64,000 nucleotides of DNA from Marinobacter sp. EhC06 (GCF_001650915.1 NZ_LXYO01000037.1:115778-179777), one strand, 5' to 3'. Counted from the first letter of the stretch, positions 8,034 through 16,657 are shown. Translations and numbers: made by a program. Notes: a model not told the origin generated them from the sequence alone.

Positions 8034-8746
8034 GTGGCCATTCCCCTGTTGTATCCGTTCATAAAAAAATTCCAGACCTTCGCCCGGGCGTCCTCTCCGG
8101 CCACCTTCACCAGTGATCGCGAGAAGCGATCAAGATTGGCCTCTTTCCAGCGCGCCGGGGCATTGCCTGTAATCAACCTGCTCTTGTCGAAATCGATCAG
8201 AAAGTATTCTTTGCCTCGAACCAGCACATTGAAACAGTTCAGGTCTGCATGCATGACGCCGGCGTCGTGAAATCGACGAATGGTTTCTCCGATGGAAGCC
8301 CAGGCCTCACCGTCCAACTCTGAAACAAGGTCAGCCAGCGGTGACGTGTTCTCCAACCGCTCAATGATGATGGCCGCGCGATACTGAATCGGTGACAGTT
8401 TCCGGTACCAGGCTGCAACCGGCCGGGGCACGGGAAGCCCCTGGCTGACCAGTGTGTTCAGCAAACGGAATTCTGCAAAGGATCGCACATCCGCCTCGCG
8501 AGTAAAGGCATAGGCGTATCGCGCAAACTTTGCCATCAACCCACCCCGGCGATATTCCCGAAGCACCAATCTCTCCTCTCCGGCCTGCAAAAACCAGGCG
8601 CCGCCGCGGCCCCCGCTGCTTACCGGCCTGGCCTGATCGCCCCAGGAATCGGCATTGAACCAGTCTTCGGTAACCCTGCCCTGATAATCCGGGTGAATCA
8701 GCATTGCCGAAGCCCTTTCCCGAATACAGATTTCAGACTCCACCAT
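8030..8746 (-). CDS. kdkA: 3-deoxy-D-manno-octulosonic acid (Kdo) kinase, KdkA-like
   Basis: A 238-aa small-kinase-fold protein, the usual length for KdkA. It has a glycine-rich nucleotide loop (GGRGGAWFL), LREYRRGGLMAK with the expected lysine region, the catalytic loop HADLNCFNVLV and the metal-binding IDFDKSR. The family phosphorylates Kdo in the LPS inner core (WaaP-related, cytoplasmic side), adding negative charge that binds divalent cations. The ATG at 8746 is preferred because GGGGA lies 6 nt upstream; a GTG at 8782 would add 12 residues. It is the first gene of a tightly packed four-gene minus-strand run with the three transferases. WaaP-type heptose kinases are the main alternative. 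Confidence 0.85.
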   Translation of the reverse strand: MVESEICIRERASAMLIHPDYQGRVTEDWFNADSWGDQARPVSSGGRGGAWFLQAGEERLVLREYRRGGLMAKFARYAYAFTREADVRSFAEFRLLNTLVSQGLPVPRPVAAWYRKLSPIQYRAAIIIERLENTSPLADLVSELDGEAWASIGETIRRFHDAGVMHADLNCFNVLVRGKEYFLIDFDKSRLITGNAPARWKEANLDRFSRSLVKVAGEDARAKVWNFFMNGYNRGMAT

Positions 8747-8903
8747 GCTGGGTCCCCGGTCACCGAAATTGAAAGAAGACACGCCTTACCCGCTCATGCC
8801 GGGACGGACACGCGCGAGTACGTTAGAATGGCGGCCAGTTTACCAATGATTGCAAACAAAGCTCCACAGCCCCAGGCCACAACCTGAACTGGATCAATAT
8901 CTG

Positions 8904-9968
8904 ATGAACTCCATCTGCATTCTTCGCCTGTCCGCCATCGGTGACGTGACCCACGTGATTCCTGTCGTGCTGAGCCTTCAGGAGCAGCTTCCCGGCGTGA
9001 AGATCACCTGGGTCATCGGCAAGATCGAAGCAAAGCTCGTTGGCGATTTGCCCGGCGTTGAATTTATTGTTTTCGACAAAAAGGCCGGCCGCAAAGGCTA
9101 CGCCGAGCTTCGCAGACAGATGCAGGACCGCAAGTTCGACGCCCTGCTTCATATGCAGGTGGCCTTTCGGGCCAACCTCGCAGCTGCGTGCATCCCGGCC
9201 CGGGTCAGGATTGGCTATGACAAGGCTCGCAGCAAGGATCTTCACAGTTTGTTCATCAACCGCCGAATCAAACCCGCGCCCCAACAGCATGTTCGCGACT
9301 GCCTCGCCAGTTTCCTGGAGCCTTTGGAACTCAAAGCCGCCCCACCGCGCTGGCAGATTCCCTTGAGTTGCTCAGACCATGAGTTTGCCAGCGCGCAACT
9401 GGCAACTGATCGCAGAAACCTGGTAATCAGCCCCTGCGCCAGCCATACCCTGCGTAACTGGCCCTCAGACCGCTATGCCAAGCTGGCAGATCATGCCGTA
9501 CAGAAACACGGAATGAAAGTGATTCTGGTGGGCAGTCCGGCCCCCTTCGAGGCCGAGTATTGCGCCGCAATCGAAGCCGCAATGAAAGAAAAAGCCCACA
9601 ATATCTGCGGCAAGGACACCCTGAAACAACTGACAGCGCTGATGAGCCATGCTGATCTGGTAGTGGCCCCCGATACCGGTCCGGCCCATATCGCCAGTGC
9701 GGTGGGAACCGATGTGCTTGGGTTGTTTGCGGCGAGCAATCCTCACCGGTCCGGCCCCTACAATTCACTGGAGTGGTGTGTGAATCGCTATCCCCAGGCC
9801 CTGAAGAAATTCACTGGCAAAACAGTGGAGCAGGCCCGCTGGGGGGCGAAAGCCGAGTTCGAAGGGGCGATGGAGCTGATCACGGTGGCGGATGCAACGG
9901 ATATGCTGGATCAGTGGATTGAGGCTCATCCGGCGCCAGATACAACAACGGCGCCAAAGTCGGGCTGA
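8904..9968 (+). CDS. Glycosyltransferase family 9, LPS heptosyltransferase-like
   Basis: A 354-aa GT9 protein. The N-terminus reads MNSICILRLSAIGDVTHVIPVV, with the conserved G-D-x-x-x-x-P acceptor region. The C-terminal ADP-heptose block is DTGPAHIASAVGTDVLGLF followed by NPHRSGPY. This family transfers L-glycero-D-manno-heptose from ADP-heptose to Kdo2-lipid A or to the first heptose. The longer frame starts at a TTG (8850), but the ATG at 8904 places the first beta-strand at residue 3 as in homologues. It is divergent from kdkA and lies beside ilvE-glnE, an arrangement seen for waaF/waaC loci in pseudomonad-like bacteria. Whether it is heptosyltransferase I, II or III cannot be decided here. 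Confidence 0.85.
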   Translation: MNSICILRLSAIGDVTHVIPVVLSLQEQLPGVKITWVIGKIEAKLVGDLPGVEFIVFDKKAGRKGYAELRRQMQDRKFDALLHMQVAFRANLAAACIPARVRIGYDKARSKDLHSLFINRRIKPAPQQHVRDCLASFLEPLELKAAPPRWQIPLSCSDHEFASAQLATDRRNLVISPCASHTLRNWPSDRYAKLADHAVQKHGMKVILVGSPAPFEAEYCAAIEAAMKEKAHNICGKDTLKQLTALMSHADLVVAPDTGPAHIASAVGTDVLGLFAASNPHRSGPYNSLEWCVNRYPQALKKFTGKTVEQARWGAKAEFEGAMELITVADATDMLDQWIEAHPAPDTTTAPKSG

Positions 9969-9982
9969 CTTGGGCGCCGTTG
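9946..9982. repeat. Long hairpin overlapping the stop codon of the GT9 gene
   Basis: Perfect 10-bp arms CAACGGCGCC (9946-9955) and GGCGCCGTTG (9973-9982), with an inner AAGTC/GACTT pair (9957-9961 and 9967-9971). The TGA at 9966-9968 sits inside the structure. There is no T-run, so a classical intrinsic terminator is unlikely. It may protect the mRNA 3' end. Confidence 0.7.
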
Positions 9983-9991
9983 GAGAGCGTT

Positions 9992-10017
9992 GTCGGATTA
10001 CGCTTTGCTAATCCGAC
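9992..10017. repeat. REP-like palindrome
   Basis: GTCGGATTA and TAATCCGAC (9 bp each) flank CGCTTTGC. Similar GTCGGATTA-type palindromes are dispersed repeats in many proteobacterial genomes. Only one copy is seen in this window, so its repeat status here is inferred. Confidence 0.5.
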
Positions 10018-10031
10018 CTACAGAATTAACG

Positions 10032-10056
10032 AAAAATGAGATGAAGGCGTTCATCT
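10032..10056 (-). terminator. Intrinsic terminator of the DUF6165 gene
   Basis: On the minus strand AGATGAA pairs with TTCATCT around a 4-nt loop, followed by CATTTTT. It begins 12 nt after the DUF6165 stop. Confidence 0.7.
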
Positions 10057-10067
10057 GAACCTGCACA

Positions 10068-10475
10068 TCACTTTCGGGCGGTGTAGTCTTGGTAGGACTT
10101 CTCTTCCACGAAACGCGACCCCAGGGCCAGATTGACCTCTTTCTTGATGGCGGCGCGTTTGTCGTTGGTGACGTACACAGCGCGGGCCAGCTCAATAAAT
10201 CTCGGGCCAAAGTCCTGGGCGGCCTCCTGATCACGAATGTCGTCTTCAATCACCCACAACTCTTCGTTTACCGCCTTCAGTTGCTTGCGAAGATCGGCAA
10301 TTTCAGCAGCCTTGTCCTTTACCGCCTCGTCCCAGGTGGCACTCAGCTCATCCAGCTCAAGCCGAACGTTCTTGACCTTCGCTTCATCCTTGATGCGCTC
10401 GGATTTGATTTCGAGAATGGTGATTTTGTCCAGCACCTCGCCGAAGGATACCGGTACCTTGATAACGTCTGCCAT
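10068..10475 (-). CDS. DUF6165 family protein
   Basis: A 135-aa protein beginning MADVIKVPVSFGEVLDKITILEIK, which I recognise as the DUF6165 family. Function is unknown. It is highly charged and has a long helical central stretch (about residues 30-90, rich in E, K, L and D) that probably forms a coiled coil. There is no signal peptide or membrane segment, so it should be cytoplasmic. It lies 88 bp downstream of the ilvE stop on the same strand, beyond a terminator, and next to LPS heptosyltransferase genes. The family tends to be found near LPS or glycosyltransferase loci, so a role as an accessory to surface-glycan synthesis is a guess only. Confidence 0.8.
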   Translation of the reverse strand: MADVIKVPVSFGEVLDKITILEIKSERIKDEAKVKNVRLELDELSATWDEAVKDKAAEIADLRKQLKAVNEELWVIEDDIRDQEAAQDFGPRFIELARAVYVTNDKRAAIKKEVNLALGSRFVEEKSYQDYTARK

Positions 10476-10516
10476 TTGCTCGTCCCGTCAGTAAACAGGG
10501 TGTGTTAAACAACAAA

Positions 10517-10547
10517 GCCGCCGGGCTGAAACAGTCAACGGCGGCTT
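10517..10547 (-). terminator. Intrinsic terminator of ilvE
   Basis: On the minus strand GCCGCCG (10545-10539) pairs with CGGCGGC (10523-10517), followed by the T-rich tail TTTGTTGTTT. It starts 17 nt past the ilvE stop. Confidence 0.75.
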
Positions 10548-10563
10548 GCGACTTTTTCTGGAA

Positions 10564-11490
10564 TCAGCCTTTGACGTGAGTCAGCCAGCCGCTGTGCTCA
10601 GCCAGCCTGCCCTTGACCGCATCAAAGTACATGCCCTGAAGCTTCTCGGTCACCGGACCACGCTTGCCGGCACCGATTACACGGCCATCCAGCTCACGGA
10701 TCGGAAGCACCTCAGCGGCTGTCCCTGTGAAGAAGGCTTCGTCTGCGATATACACCTCATCACGGGTGATCCTGCGCTCCTTGACCGGAATGTTCAGCTC
10801 GCGGGCAAAATCCAGGATCGTGGCGCGGGTGATCCCTTCGAGGCAGGAGGTGAGCTCCGGCGTGTGGAGCACACCATCGCGCAGAATGAAGATGTTCTCG
10901 CCTGACCCCTCGGCAACGTAGCCTTCGTTGTCGAGCAACAGCGCTTCCTCGGCCCCGCCGGAAATGGCCTCATTCAGGGCCAGCATCGAGTTGATGTAGT
11001 TGCCGTTGGCCTTGGCCTTACACATGGTGATATTGACGTGGTGGCGCGTATAGGAGGACGTGCGCACCTTGATACCCATCTCTTTCGCTTCCGGGGACAT
11101 GTAGGAGGGCCAGCTCCAGGCCGCAACCATTACGTGAACCTTGAGGTTATCGGCCCTCAGCCCCATGCCCTCGGAACCCAGAAACGCCATCGGGCGGAGA
11201 TAGGCTTCGTCGAGGTTGTTCTCGCGAACTGCCGCACACTGGGCCTCATTCAGCTCGTCCTTACTGAACGGCATTTTCATGTTCAGAATGTGGGCCGAAC
11301 GGAACAATCGATCGGTATGCTCTTTCAGGCGGAAAATAGCCGGACCGTTCGCGGTATTGTAGGCCCGCACACCTTCAAAACAGCCAAGGCCGTAGTGCAG
11401 GGTGTGAGTCAGGACGTGCGTCTTGGCTTCCCGCCAGGGAACCATTTCACCATCCAGCCAGATAACGCCATCGCGATCAGCCATCGACAT
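10564..11490 (-). CDS. ilvE: Branched-chain amino acid aminotransferase
   Basis: A 308-aa class IV PLP aminotransferase, the standard IlvE length. It carries out the last step of leucine, isoleucine and valine synthesis and the first step of their breakdown, using glutamate/2-oxoglutarate. The PLP lysine is probably Lys160, in CKAKANGNYINS. EGSGENIF at about 193-200 is the conserved cofactor-phosphate/substrate region, and HYGLGCFEGVRAY near residue 32 is the family N-terminal block. The ATG at 11490 has AGGAG 9 nt upstream. It lies between glnE and LPS genes, a conserved gammaproteobacterial neighbourhood. A hydrophobic-substrate specificity is assumed from the high overall IlvE resemblance. 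Confidence 0.95.
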   Translation of the reverse strand: MSMADRDGVIWLDGEMVPWREAKTHVLTHTLHYGLGCFEGVRAYNTANGPAIFRLKEHTDRLFRSAHILNMKMPFSKDELNEAQCAAVRENNLDEAYLRPMAFLGSEGMGLRADNLKVHVMVAAWSWPSYMSPEAKEMGIKVRTSSYTRHHVNITMCKAKANGNYINSMLALNEAISGGAEEALLLDNEGYVAEGSGENIFILRDGVLHTPELTSCLEGITRATILDFARELNIPVKERRITRDEVYIADEAFFTGTAAEVLPIRELDGRVIGAGKRGPVTEKLQGMYFDAVKGRLAEHSGWLTHVKG

Positions 11491-11531
11491 TCTTCATTGC
11501 TCCTAAAAAAGCGTTTTTCGGGGGAACCGGC

Positions 11532-11561
11532 ATTCTAGCAGGAAAATCTGCCGGAATTGAA
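11532..11561 (-). promoter_or_regulatory. Possible ilvE promoter
   Basis: On the minus strand TTCAAT (11561-11556), an 18-bp spacer and TAGAAT (11537-11532) preceded by TGC, an extended -10 form. The start would fall about 35 nt upstream of the ilvE ATG. The -35 match is weak. Confidence 0.35.
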
Positions 11562-11567
11562 TTTGCC

Positions 11568-14474
11568 TCAGGCATCAATCATCACTTTTTTCCACATGGC
11601 GCGGATGTAGTCACGCTCCTCGGTAAAGGCATCGCCGTCCACCTGGCTATTGAGGTTCTGAAGCGCCCGACGGTGAATGGTGGAGCGAAGGGCAATGAAG
11701 GTTTCCCTGAGTTTTTCGGCATCTTCCACAGCCATCACACCGGCACGTCCCAACTCTTCCATCTGGCGAATATTGTCAGACCACTGGGTCAGCTCCGGGT
11801 TTTCGGCGCACCAGGCCAACATCAGGTACTGCACCATGAACTCGATATCCACGATGCCGCCGGTATCATGCTTGATATGGAACACCTCGGCTTGCCGGCT
11901 TTCCGGCGTGGCGAGGCTGGCGCGCATTTTCTCCCGCATGTCGACCACCTCTTTGCGAAGCTTTTCACGGTCACGGGGTTGGCAAAGGATGTCATGGCGT
12001 ATCGATTCGAAGGCCTCAAGAGTCTCACTACATCCTGCAACGCCCCGGGCACGGGCCAGCGCCTGATGTTCCCACGTCCAGGCATCTTCACGCTGATACT
12101 TTTCAAAAGCCTGCAATGTGCTTACCAGCAGACCCGAGTTGCCGGAGGGCCGCAGGCGCATATCCACCTCGTAGAGTTGCCCTGACGGCGTCTGGGTATT
12201 GAGAATGTGGACAATCCGCTGCCCCAGCCGGGTGTAGAAGACCGCATTATCGATGGGCTTTTCGCCATCGGTAGCCAGCTCCGGATCGGCTTGATGCACA
12301 AACACCAGATCGAGATCGGAGGTATAGCCAAGCTCGATCCCACCCAGCTTGCCATAGCCAAGGATGGCGAAATCGGTCTCACAGGCAGAGCCATCCTTCC
12401 TTCGGGGGTAGCCATGACGGCTGACCAGGTTGGCGAACGCTACGTCCACTACATGGTCGAGCACAACCTCGGCAATCCAGGTCAGGTAGTCACTGACCTT
12501 CATCAACGGCAGCGTGCCTTTCAGTTCAGACGCCGCCACCCGCAGGATGTGGGCTTTCTTGAAATGGCGCAGGGATTCCATCTGTTCTTCCAGATCCTCA
12601 AACGGAATCCGCAGCATCTGCTGGCGCAGATCATCCTGCAATTCGGCCTTGGCTGGTGGGTGGTACAAACTTTCAGCATTCAGAAGTTCATCCAACAGAA
12701 GCGGCGTTTCTGCCAGTTGCCGGGCAATCCAGGGGCTCTCACTGCACAACCGGACCAGTTGGGTACAGGCGCCCGAGTTCTCCAGCAACAACACCATGTA
12801 GGCGGTTCGGCGCAAAATGGCCTCTACCAGCTGCAACACCCTCGACAGAGTCTCGGAGGGGTTATCGACCTGGGTAAGAGCCTCAAGCAGCATGGGCATG
12901 AACTGATTGAGTCTTTTCCGGCCCTGGGTCTGAAGCGTCTGCACGGTCCGGTTATCACGCAAGTCGACCAACTCGGCCAGGGTGCCCTCAGGGTTCTCGT
13001 AGCCCCGCGACCTTAGCCAGTCGATGGCCGCCCGGTCTTCCGTTTCAGCCAACCAAAGCTCAAACCAACCCTCATCAAGAGACGCCTGCCCCTCATCCTC
13101 CTCATCCTCGGTTGCGATGATATTGGCAAAATGGGTGGCCACGCGTTCCCTGTGCTCCCTGAGGCACCCCTCACAATCCCGCCAGCTCTCAAAACCCATA
13201 ATGGTGGCGACCCGCGCCTGGGATAGCTCATCCTCCGGAAGCAGTTGAGTCTGCTTGTCTTCCATGCCCTGAAGCGCATGCTCCAGGTTCCGCAGGAACA
13301 CATAGGCGTCGCGCAGTTCACCAACCACAGACGAAGGCAACAGCTCGAGCTCTTCCAATTCTTTGAGAATCACCAGCAGCTCTCGCTGCTGAAGTTCCCG
13401 GTCCCGACCACCTCGAATTAGCTGAAAAGCTTGAACCACAAACTCGATTTCGCGGATACCACCGCTGCCCAGCTTAATATTGTTTTCGAGCCCCTTGCGG
13501 CGCACCTCCCGACCAATCATGGCCTTCATACTGCGCAGGGATTCAAAGGCGCTGAAATCGATGTACTTGCGATAGACAAAGGGGCGCAGACTCTCCATCA
13601 GAACCTCACCGGCTCTCTGGTCGCCGGCCACCACTCGAGCCTTGACCATGGCATAGCGCTCCCAGTCACGCCCCTGATCCTGGTAATAGGTTTCCAGAGC
13701 GGCAAAACTTAGCGCGAGTGCACCACTCTGGCCGTAAGGCCTGAGGCGCATGTCAACCCGGAACACGAAACCGTCCGCCGTTATCTGGTCCAGAGCCTGA
13801 ATCAGACGCTGCCCCAGGCGGACGAAAAACTGCTGATTATCGAGCGAGCGCCGACCGCCAACGGTTTCCCCTTTGCTCGGAAAGGCGAAGATCAGGTCGA
13901 TATCCGAGGACACATTCAACTCCCGACCACCGAGCTTGCCCATGCCCAGAACCACCATTTTCTGGTCTGCTTCCTGACCGGTAACCGGATCAGCACCGCG
14001 AGGCGTGCCATACTGCTCGCAAGCATCCCGGTACAACCAGCTGAGCGCTCCATCAATACAGATATCGGCAAACGCGCTGGTCGCTGCCATGGTTTCGGCC
14101 AGGTCGGCCCACCGCATCAAATCCCGCCAAATAATCCGGAACTGAGACTCCATGCGGAATTGCCTGAGAGCCGAATGCAGTGCCGACTCGCTATCGACCT
14201 CGGAAAGATAGTCCTGCCAACGCTTTTGAAGGTATTCAGGGGTGGTGGGTTCCGTCAGTGAAAGGGAGGCTGTCAGGGCTTGAATCTGCCCGGGATGGCG
14301 CTCCAGAGTCTGGCGCAGGAACAGGCTTCGGGAGATTGCAGTGGCCACCACGGCGTCATTCATATCCTCCGATGAGGTTAACCAGGCCGGAACTCCGTCC
14401 GGAAACACCGATCCCCAACTTCCGGCGACATCATCCGCCAGCGGTTTCGGTAGGCTGTGCCACGGCTCGGACAT
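11568..14474 (-). CDS. glnE: Glutamine synthetase adenylyltransferase / adenylyl-removing enzyme
   Basis: A 968-aa two-headed enzyme that adds AMP to, and removes AMP from, the regulatory tyrosine of GlnA in response to PII and glutamine. Both nucleotidyltransferase domains show the paired motif. The N-terminal (deadenylylase) one is GMGKLGGRELNVSSDIDLIF near residue 180; the C-terminal (adenylylase) one is GYGKLGGIELGYTSDLDLVF near residue 705. Helical GlnE linkers lie between them. The frame is open 34 codons further, but the ATG at 14474 has an AGGGG site and gives the normal N-terminus. Its target glnA is at 22227. It is transcribed head-to-head with the potassium-channel gene. Confidence 0.96.
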   Translation of the reverse strand: MSEPWHSLPKPLADDVAGSWGSVFPDGVPAWLTSSEDMNDAVVATAISRSLFLRQTLERHPGQIQALTASLSLTEPTTPEYLQKRWQDYLSEVDSESALHSALRQFRMESQFRIIWRDLMRWADLAETMAATSAFADICIDGALSWLYRDACEQYGTPRGADPVTGQEADQKMVVLGMGKLGGRELNVSSDIDLIFAFPSKGETVGGRRSLDNQQFFVRLGQRLIQALDQITADGFVFRVDMRLRPYGQSGALALSFAALETYYQDQGRDWERYAMVKARVVAGDQRAGEVLMESLRPFVYRKYIDFSAFESLRSMKAMIGREVRRKGLENNIKLGSGGIREIEFVVQAFQLIRGGRDRELQQRELLVILKELEELELLPSSVVGELRDAYVFLRNLEHALQGMEDKQTQLLPEDELSQARVATIMGFESWRDCEGCLREHRERVATHFANIIATEDEEDEGQASLDEGWFELWLAETEDRAAIDWLRSRGYENPEGTLAELVDLRDNRTVQTLQTQGRKRLNQFMPMLLEALTQVDNPSETLSRVLQLVEAILRRTAYMVLLLENSGACTQLVRLCSESPWIARQLAETPLLLDELLNAESLYHPPAKAELQDDLRQQMLRIPFEDLEEQMESLRHFKKAHILRVAASELKGTLPLMKVSDYLTWIAEVVLDHVVDVAFANLVSRHGYPRRKDGSACETDFAILGYGKLGGIELGYTSDLDLVFVHQADPELATDGEKPIDNAVFYTRLGQRIVHILNTQTPSGQLYEVDMRLRPSGNSGLLVSTLQAFEKYQREDAWTWEHQALARARGVAGCSETLEAFESIRHDILCQPRDREKLRKEVVDMREKMRASLATPESRQAEVFHIKHDTGGIVDIEFMVQYLMLAWCAENPELTQWSDNIRQMEELGRAGVMAVEDAEKLRETFIALRSTIHRRALQNLNSQVDGDAFTEERDYIRAMWKKVMIDA

Positions 14475-14554
14475 AATGCAAACCCCTGTCTCTCTGTTAT
14501 ATTTCCGGTACTGTATAACGAACTTCCCCGCAACTGAACAGGCCGCCGACACGG

Positions 14555-15733
14555 ATGCAACGAAACCGCCGCCCACTGAATCCGGAGCATCAGGAAACCC
14601 ACCTGCCCATGGGGGGACTGATTCGGAGCCGGATGAAGCGCCTGTTCGCGATACTGGGCGTGCTGCTCTCGGTACAGGTTCTGATCATCTGGGCGGTCGA
14701 GGACCTCTCACTATTTGAGGCCGCCTGGTTGACCATGACCACACTGGTGACCGTTGGCTACGGCGATTATGCGCCCCAGACCATGATCGGTCGGTTCAGC
14801 ACCATTGTGCTGATGTTTATCACTTCAATTACCTTGCTGACCCTGATCGTCAGCGACTATATCGAGTACCGGTTCTACCGCCGGGAACGCATTTTGTCAG
14901 GAAGGTGGATTTATAAAATGAATGACCACATCATCATCATTAACACACCCCAGCATGGCGGCGACCAGTACTTCATGAGGTTTGCTTCCCAGATTCGGGC
15001 GATTCCGGGCTATGAGACCATTCCCATCATGATTCTGACTCGCCAGTTTCCAATGGGACTGCCCACAGAACTCTCCGATATTGGTGTTGTGCACTATCAC
15101 GGTGCAGGCTTTGACCCGGAAGCCTTGAAAGCAGTTCACGCCGGTAGTGCGAGGCATATCATCGTGCTCGCGGCCGACGAGGCCGATCCCTATTCCGATA
15201 GCCTGACTTTTGACATCGCCCATCGGTTAACGGAACTGAATCTCGGCAATCACACAATTGTCGAATGTGTTAACGATCAAAACCGGGGACGATTCAAGGC
15301 ACTCGGTGTGAGAACCATCATCCGTCCGGTTCGAACCTATCCCGAAATTATGGTCCGCTCGGTAGTAGCGCCCGGCTCGGAGAAGGTTCTGGAAGATTTG
15401 TTCAATTACGAACATGACCATCCCCACCGGTACGACCTGAAGCTGGACGACCTGAACTGGGCGGATATTGTCAGCGCCCTGGTACGACATGGCATAGGGA
15501 CTGCACTTGCTTATATTGACGACGACAATGAGGTCATCTGCCATCCGCCGACCAACGAGGAAATTGAAGGTAAGGGGCTCATTGTGCTGGTAAAATCTGC
15601 AGAAACGCCGGAAGTGTCGGTAGTGGAGGAGGCTTTGGAGAGATACCGGGTATTCCTGAAACAGTGGCGCGCCCATTCCGCCGCACAGGAAACCGGCGAA
15701 GCAGAGCCCGAAAAAAACAACACGCCCGGTTGA
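14555..15733 (+). CDS. Potassium channel with RCK (TrkA-N) domain
   Basis: A 392-aa inner-membrane protein. There are two transmembrane helices (about residues 28-48 and 75-98), with a pore loop between them carrying the K+ selectivity filter TVGYGD. A cytoplasmic RCK/TrkA-N domain follows, starting near residue 124 (NDHIIIINTPQHGG), and a C-terminal RCK_C-like region. This 2TM-pore-RCK plan is that of MthK/Kch-type ligand-gated channels. The RCK site starts INTPQHGG rather than the canonical GxGxxG, so classical dinucleotide binding may be lost; another ligand such as Ca2+ or a nucleotide is possible. The ATG at 14555 lies 81 bp from the divergent glnE start; later ATGs at 14609 and 14633 are possible. 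Confidence 0.88.
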   Translation: MQRNRRPLNPEHQETHLPMGGLIRSRMKRLFAILGVLLSVQVLIIWAVEDLSLFEAAWLTMTTLVTVGYGDYAPQTMIGRFSTIVLMFITSITLLTLIVSDYIEYRFYRRERILSGRWIYKMNDHIIIINTPQHGGDQYFMRFASQIRAIPGYETIPIMILTRQFPMGLPTELSDIGVVHYHGAGFDPEALKAVHAGSARHIIVLAADEADPYSDSLTFDIAHRLTELNLGNHTIVECVNDQNRGRFKALGVRTIIRPVRTYPEIMVRSVVAPGSEKVLEDLFNYEHDHPHRYDLKLDDLNWADIVSALVRHGIGTALAYIDDDNEVICHPPTNEEIEGKGLIVLVKSAETPEVSVVEEALERYRVFLKQWRAHSAAQETGEAEPEKNNTPG

Positions 15734-15760
15734 AAAGCACCAGGCTACACAATCAAACAG

Positions 15761-16624
15761 TTACTGCCCTGCAGCGGCAAGCTGCAACTGAAGAACACCC
15801 AGCTGAGTGGAACCTTCGGAAAATTCACGAACAGCGGCGCCCTTGGCCAACTCAGCAATTACACACTCATAAAGTTCGCCACACCCTGCGGTAACAGCGG
15901 CCCTCTGCACCTGCGTGAGATCCAGTTGGTCCGAAGAAAACGGCTTGTCGAGCAGCCAGCAGGCGCCCAACGCCTGAAGAAATTCAGTCACTGTAATTGG
16001 CTCACTCTTGCGGACAATCTCCGGGCAATACAGGCCCGCAATTAAATAACCCTGCTCAGCCTTACTGACGAGATTCAGGAAGACCGGCACTTCTCGGGCC
16101 AGTTCGAGCGCCCAGGCCACCAGTTTTCCGCCTTCCCCGCTTTTGAGTTCAAATTCCACTTCGTGCAGTGGCCATCTGGCATCTTTGCCCGCCACAATGC
16201 CCGAGTCGACGGCGATCTCTATTACACTTTGCCCTTCTTCGAGCCAGAGCACCTGACGCTGAAAGTTGGTTTCAAACACCACCTCGAGACTGCGGAGATC
16301 CAGTTCGGAATTCAGCGGTGTTCCTTCGAGTAAAGACAGATCCAGTTCAGGACCGAATACCGGCCACTCCCACTCTTCGCGCCGGTGAGCGCCATCAACG
16401 AACTCACCCCGGGTTTTCAGGGTCTGGATATAGTCATCGCCCGCTTTACGAACCCTCAGCGCGGCTTTGGCCCGATTCAGATCGGCATTGGGCGTGTCGA
16501 AATAGCGATTGATAAGCGATTTGTTTTTTCCGACTCGCACCTCAGGACGGGAGGAAAGCCACTCCAAAGCCTGCGCCTGCGCGGCTTCAGAAACACTGAG
16601 TTTGATTTCCAGTTCGGTTGCCAT
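15761..16624 (-). CDS. CYTH-domain protein (YgiF-like inorganic triphosphatase)
   Basis: A 287-aa protein with the ExExK signature (E4-L-E6-I-K8) of the CYTH superfamily and alternating acidic/basic strands, for example LRVRKAG and REEWEWPV. CYTH triphosphatases such as E. coli YgiF hydrolyse inorganic triphosphate in a metal-dependent tunnel. YgiF is 433 aa because of a C-terminal CHAD domain. Here the C-terminal tail (about residues 215-287) is too short for a full CHAD and lacks its histidine-rich pattern. The ATG at 16624 was used. It converges with the potassium-channel gene (27-bp gap). Substrate is inferred; thiamine triphosphate is an alternative. Confidence 0.83.
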   Translation of the reverse strand: MATELEIKLSVSEAAQAQALEWLSSRPEVRVGKNKSLINRYFDTPNADLNRAKAALRVRKAGDDYIQTLKTRGEFVDGAHRREEWEWPVFGPELDLSLLEGTPLNSELDLRSLEVVFETNFQRQVLWLEEGQSVIEIAVDSGIVAGKDARWPLHEVEFELKSGEGGKLVAWALELAREVPVFLNLVSKAEQGYLIAGLYCPEIVRKSEPITVTEFLQALGACWLLDKPFSSDQLDLTQVQRAAVTAGCGELYECVIAELAKGAAVREFSEGSTQLGVLQLQLAAAGQ

Positions 16625-16657
16625 ACCAATGCCTTATTTTTCAGTTCGCAGAAACGC

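Noticed and set aside
9946..9982. Intrinsic terminator of the GT9 gene
   Set aside because: The stem is strong but it contains the stop codon and is not followed by a T-run on either strand.
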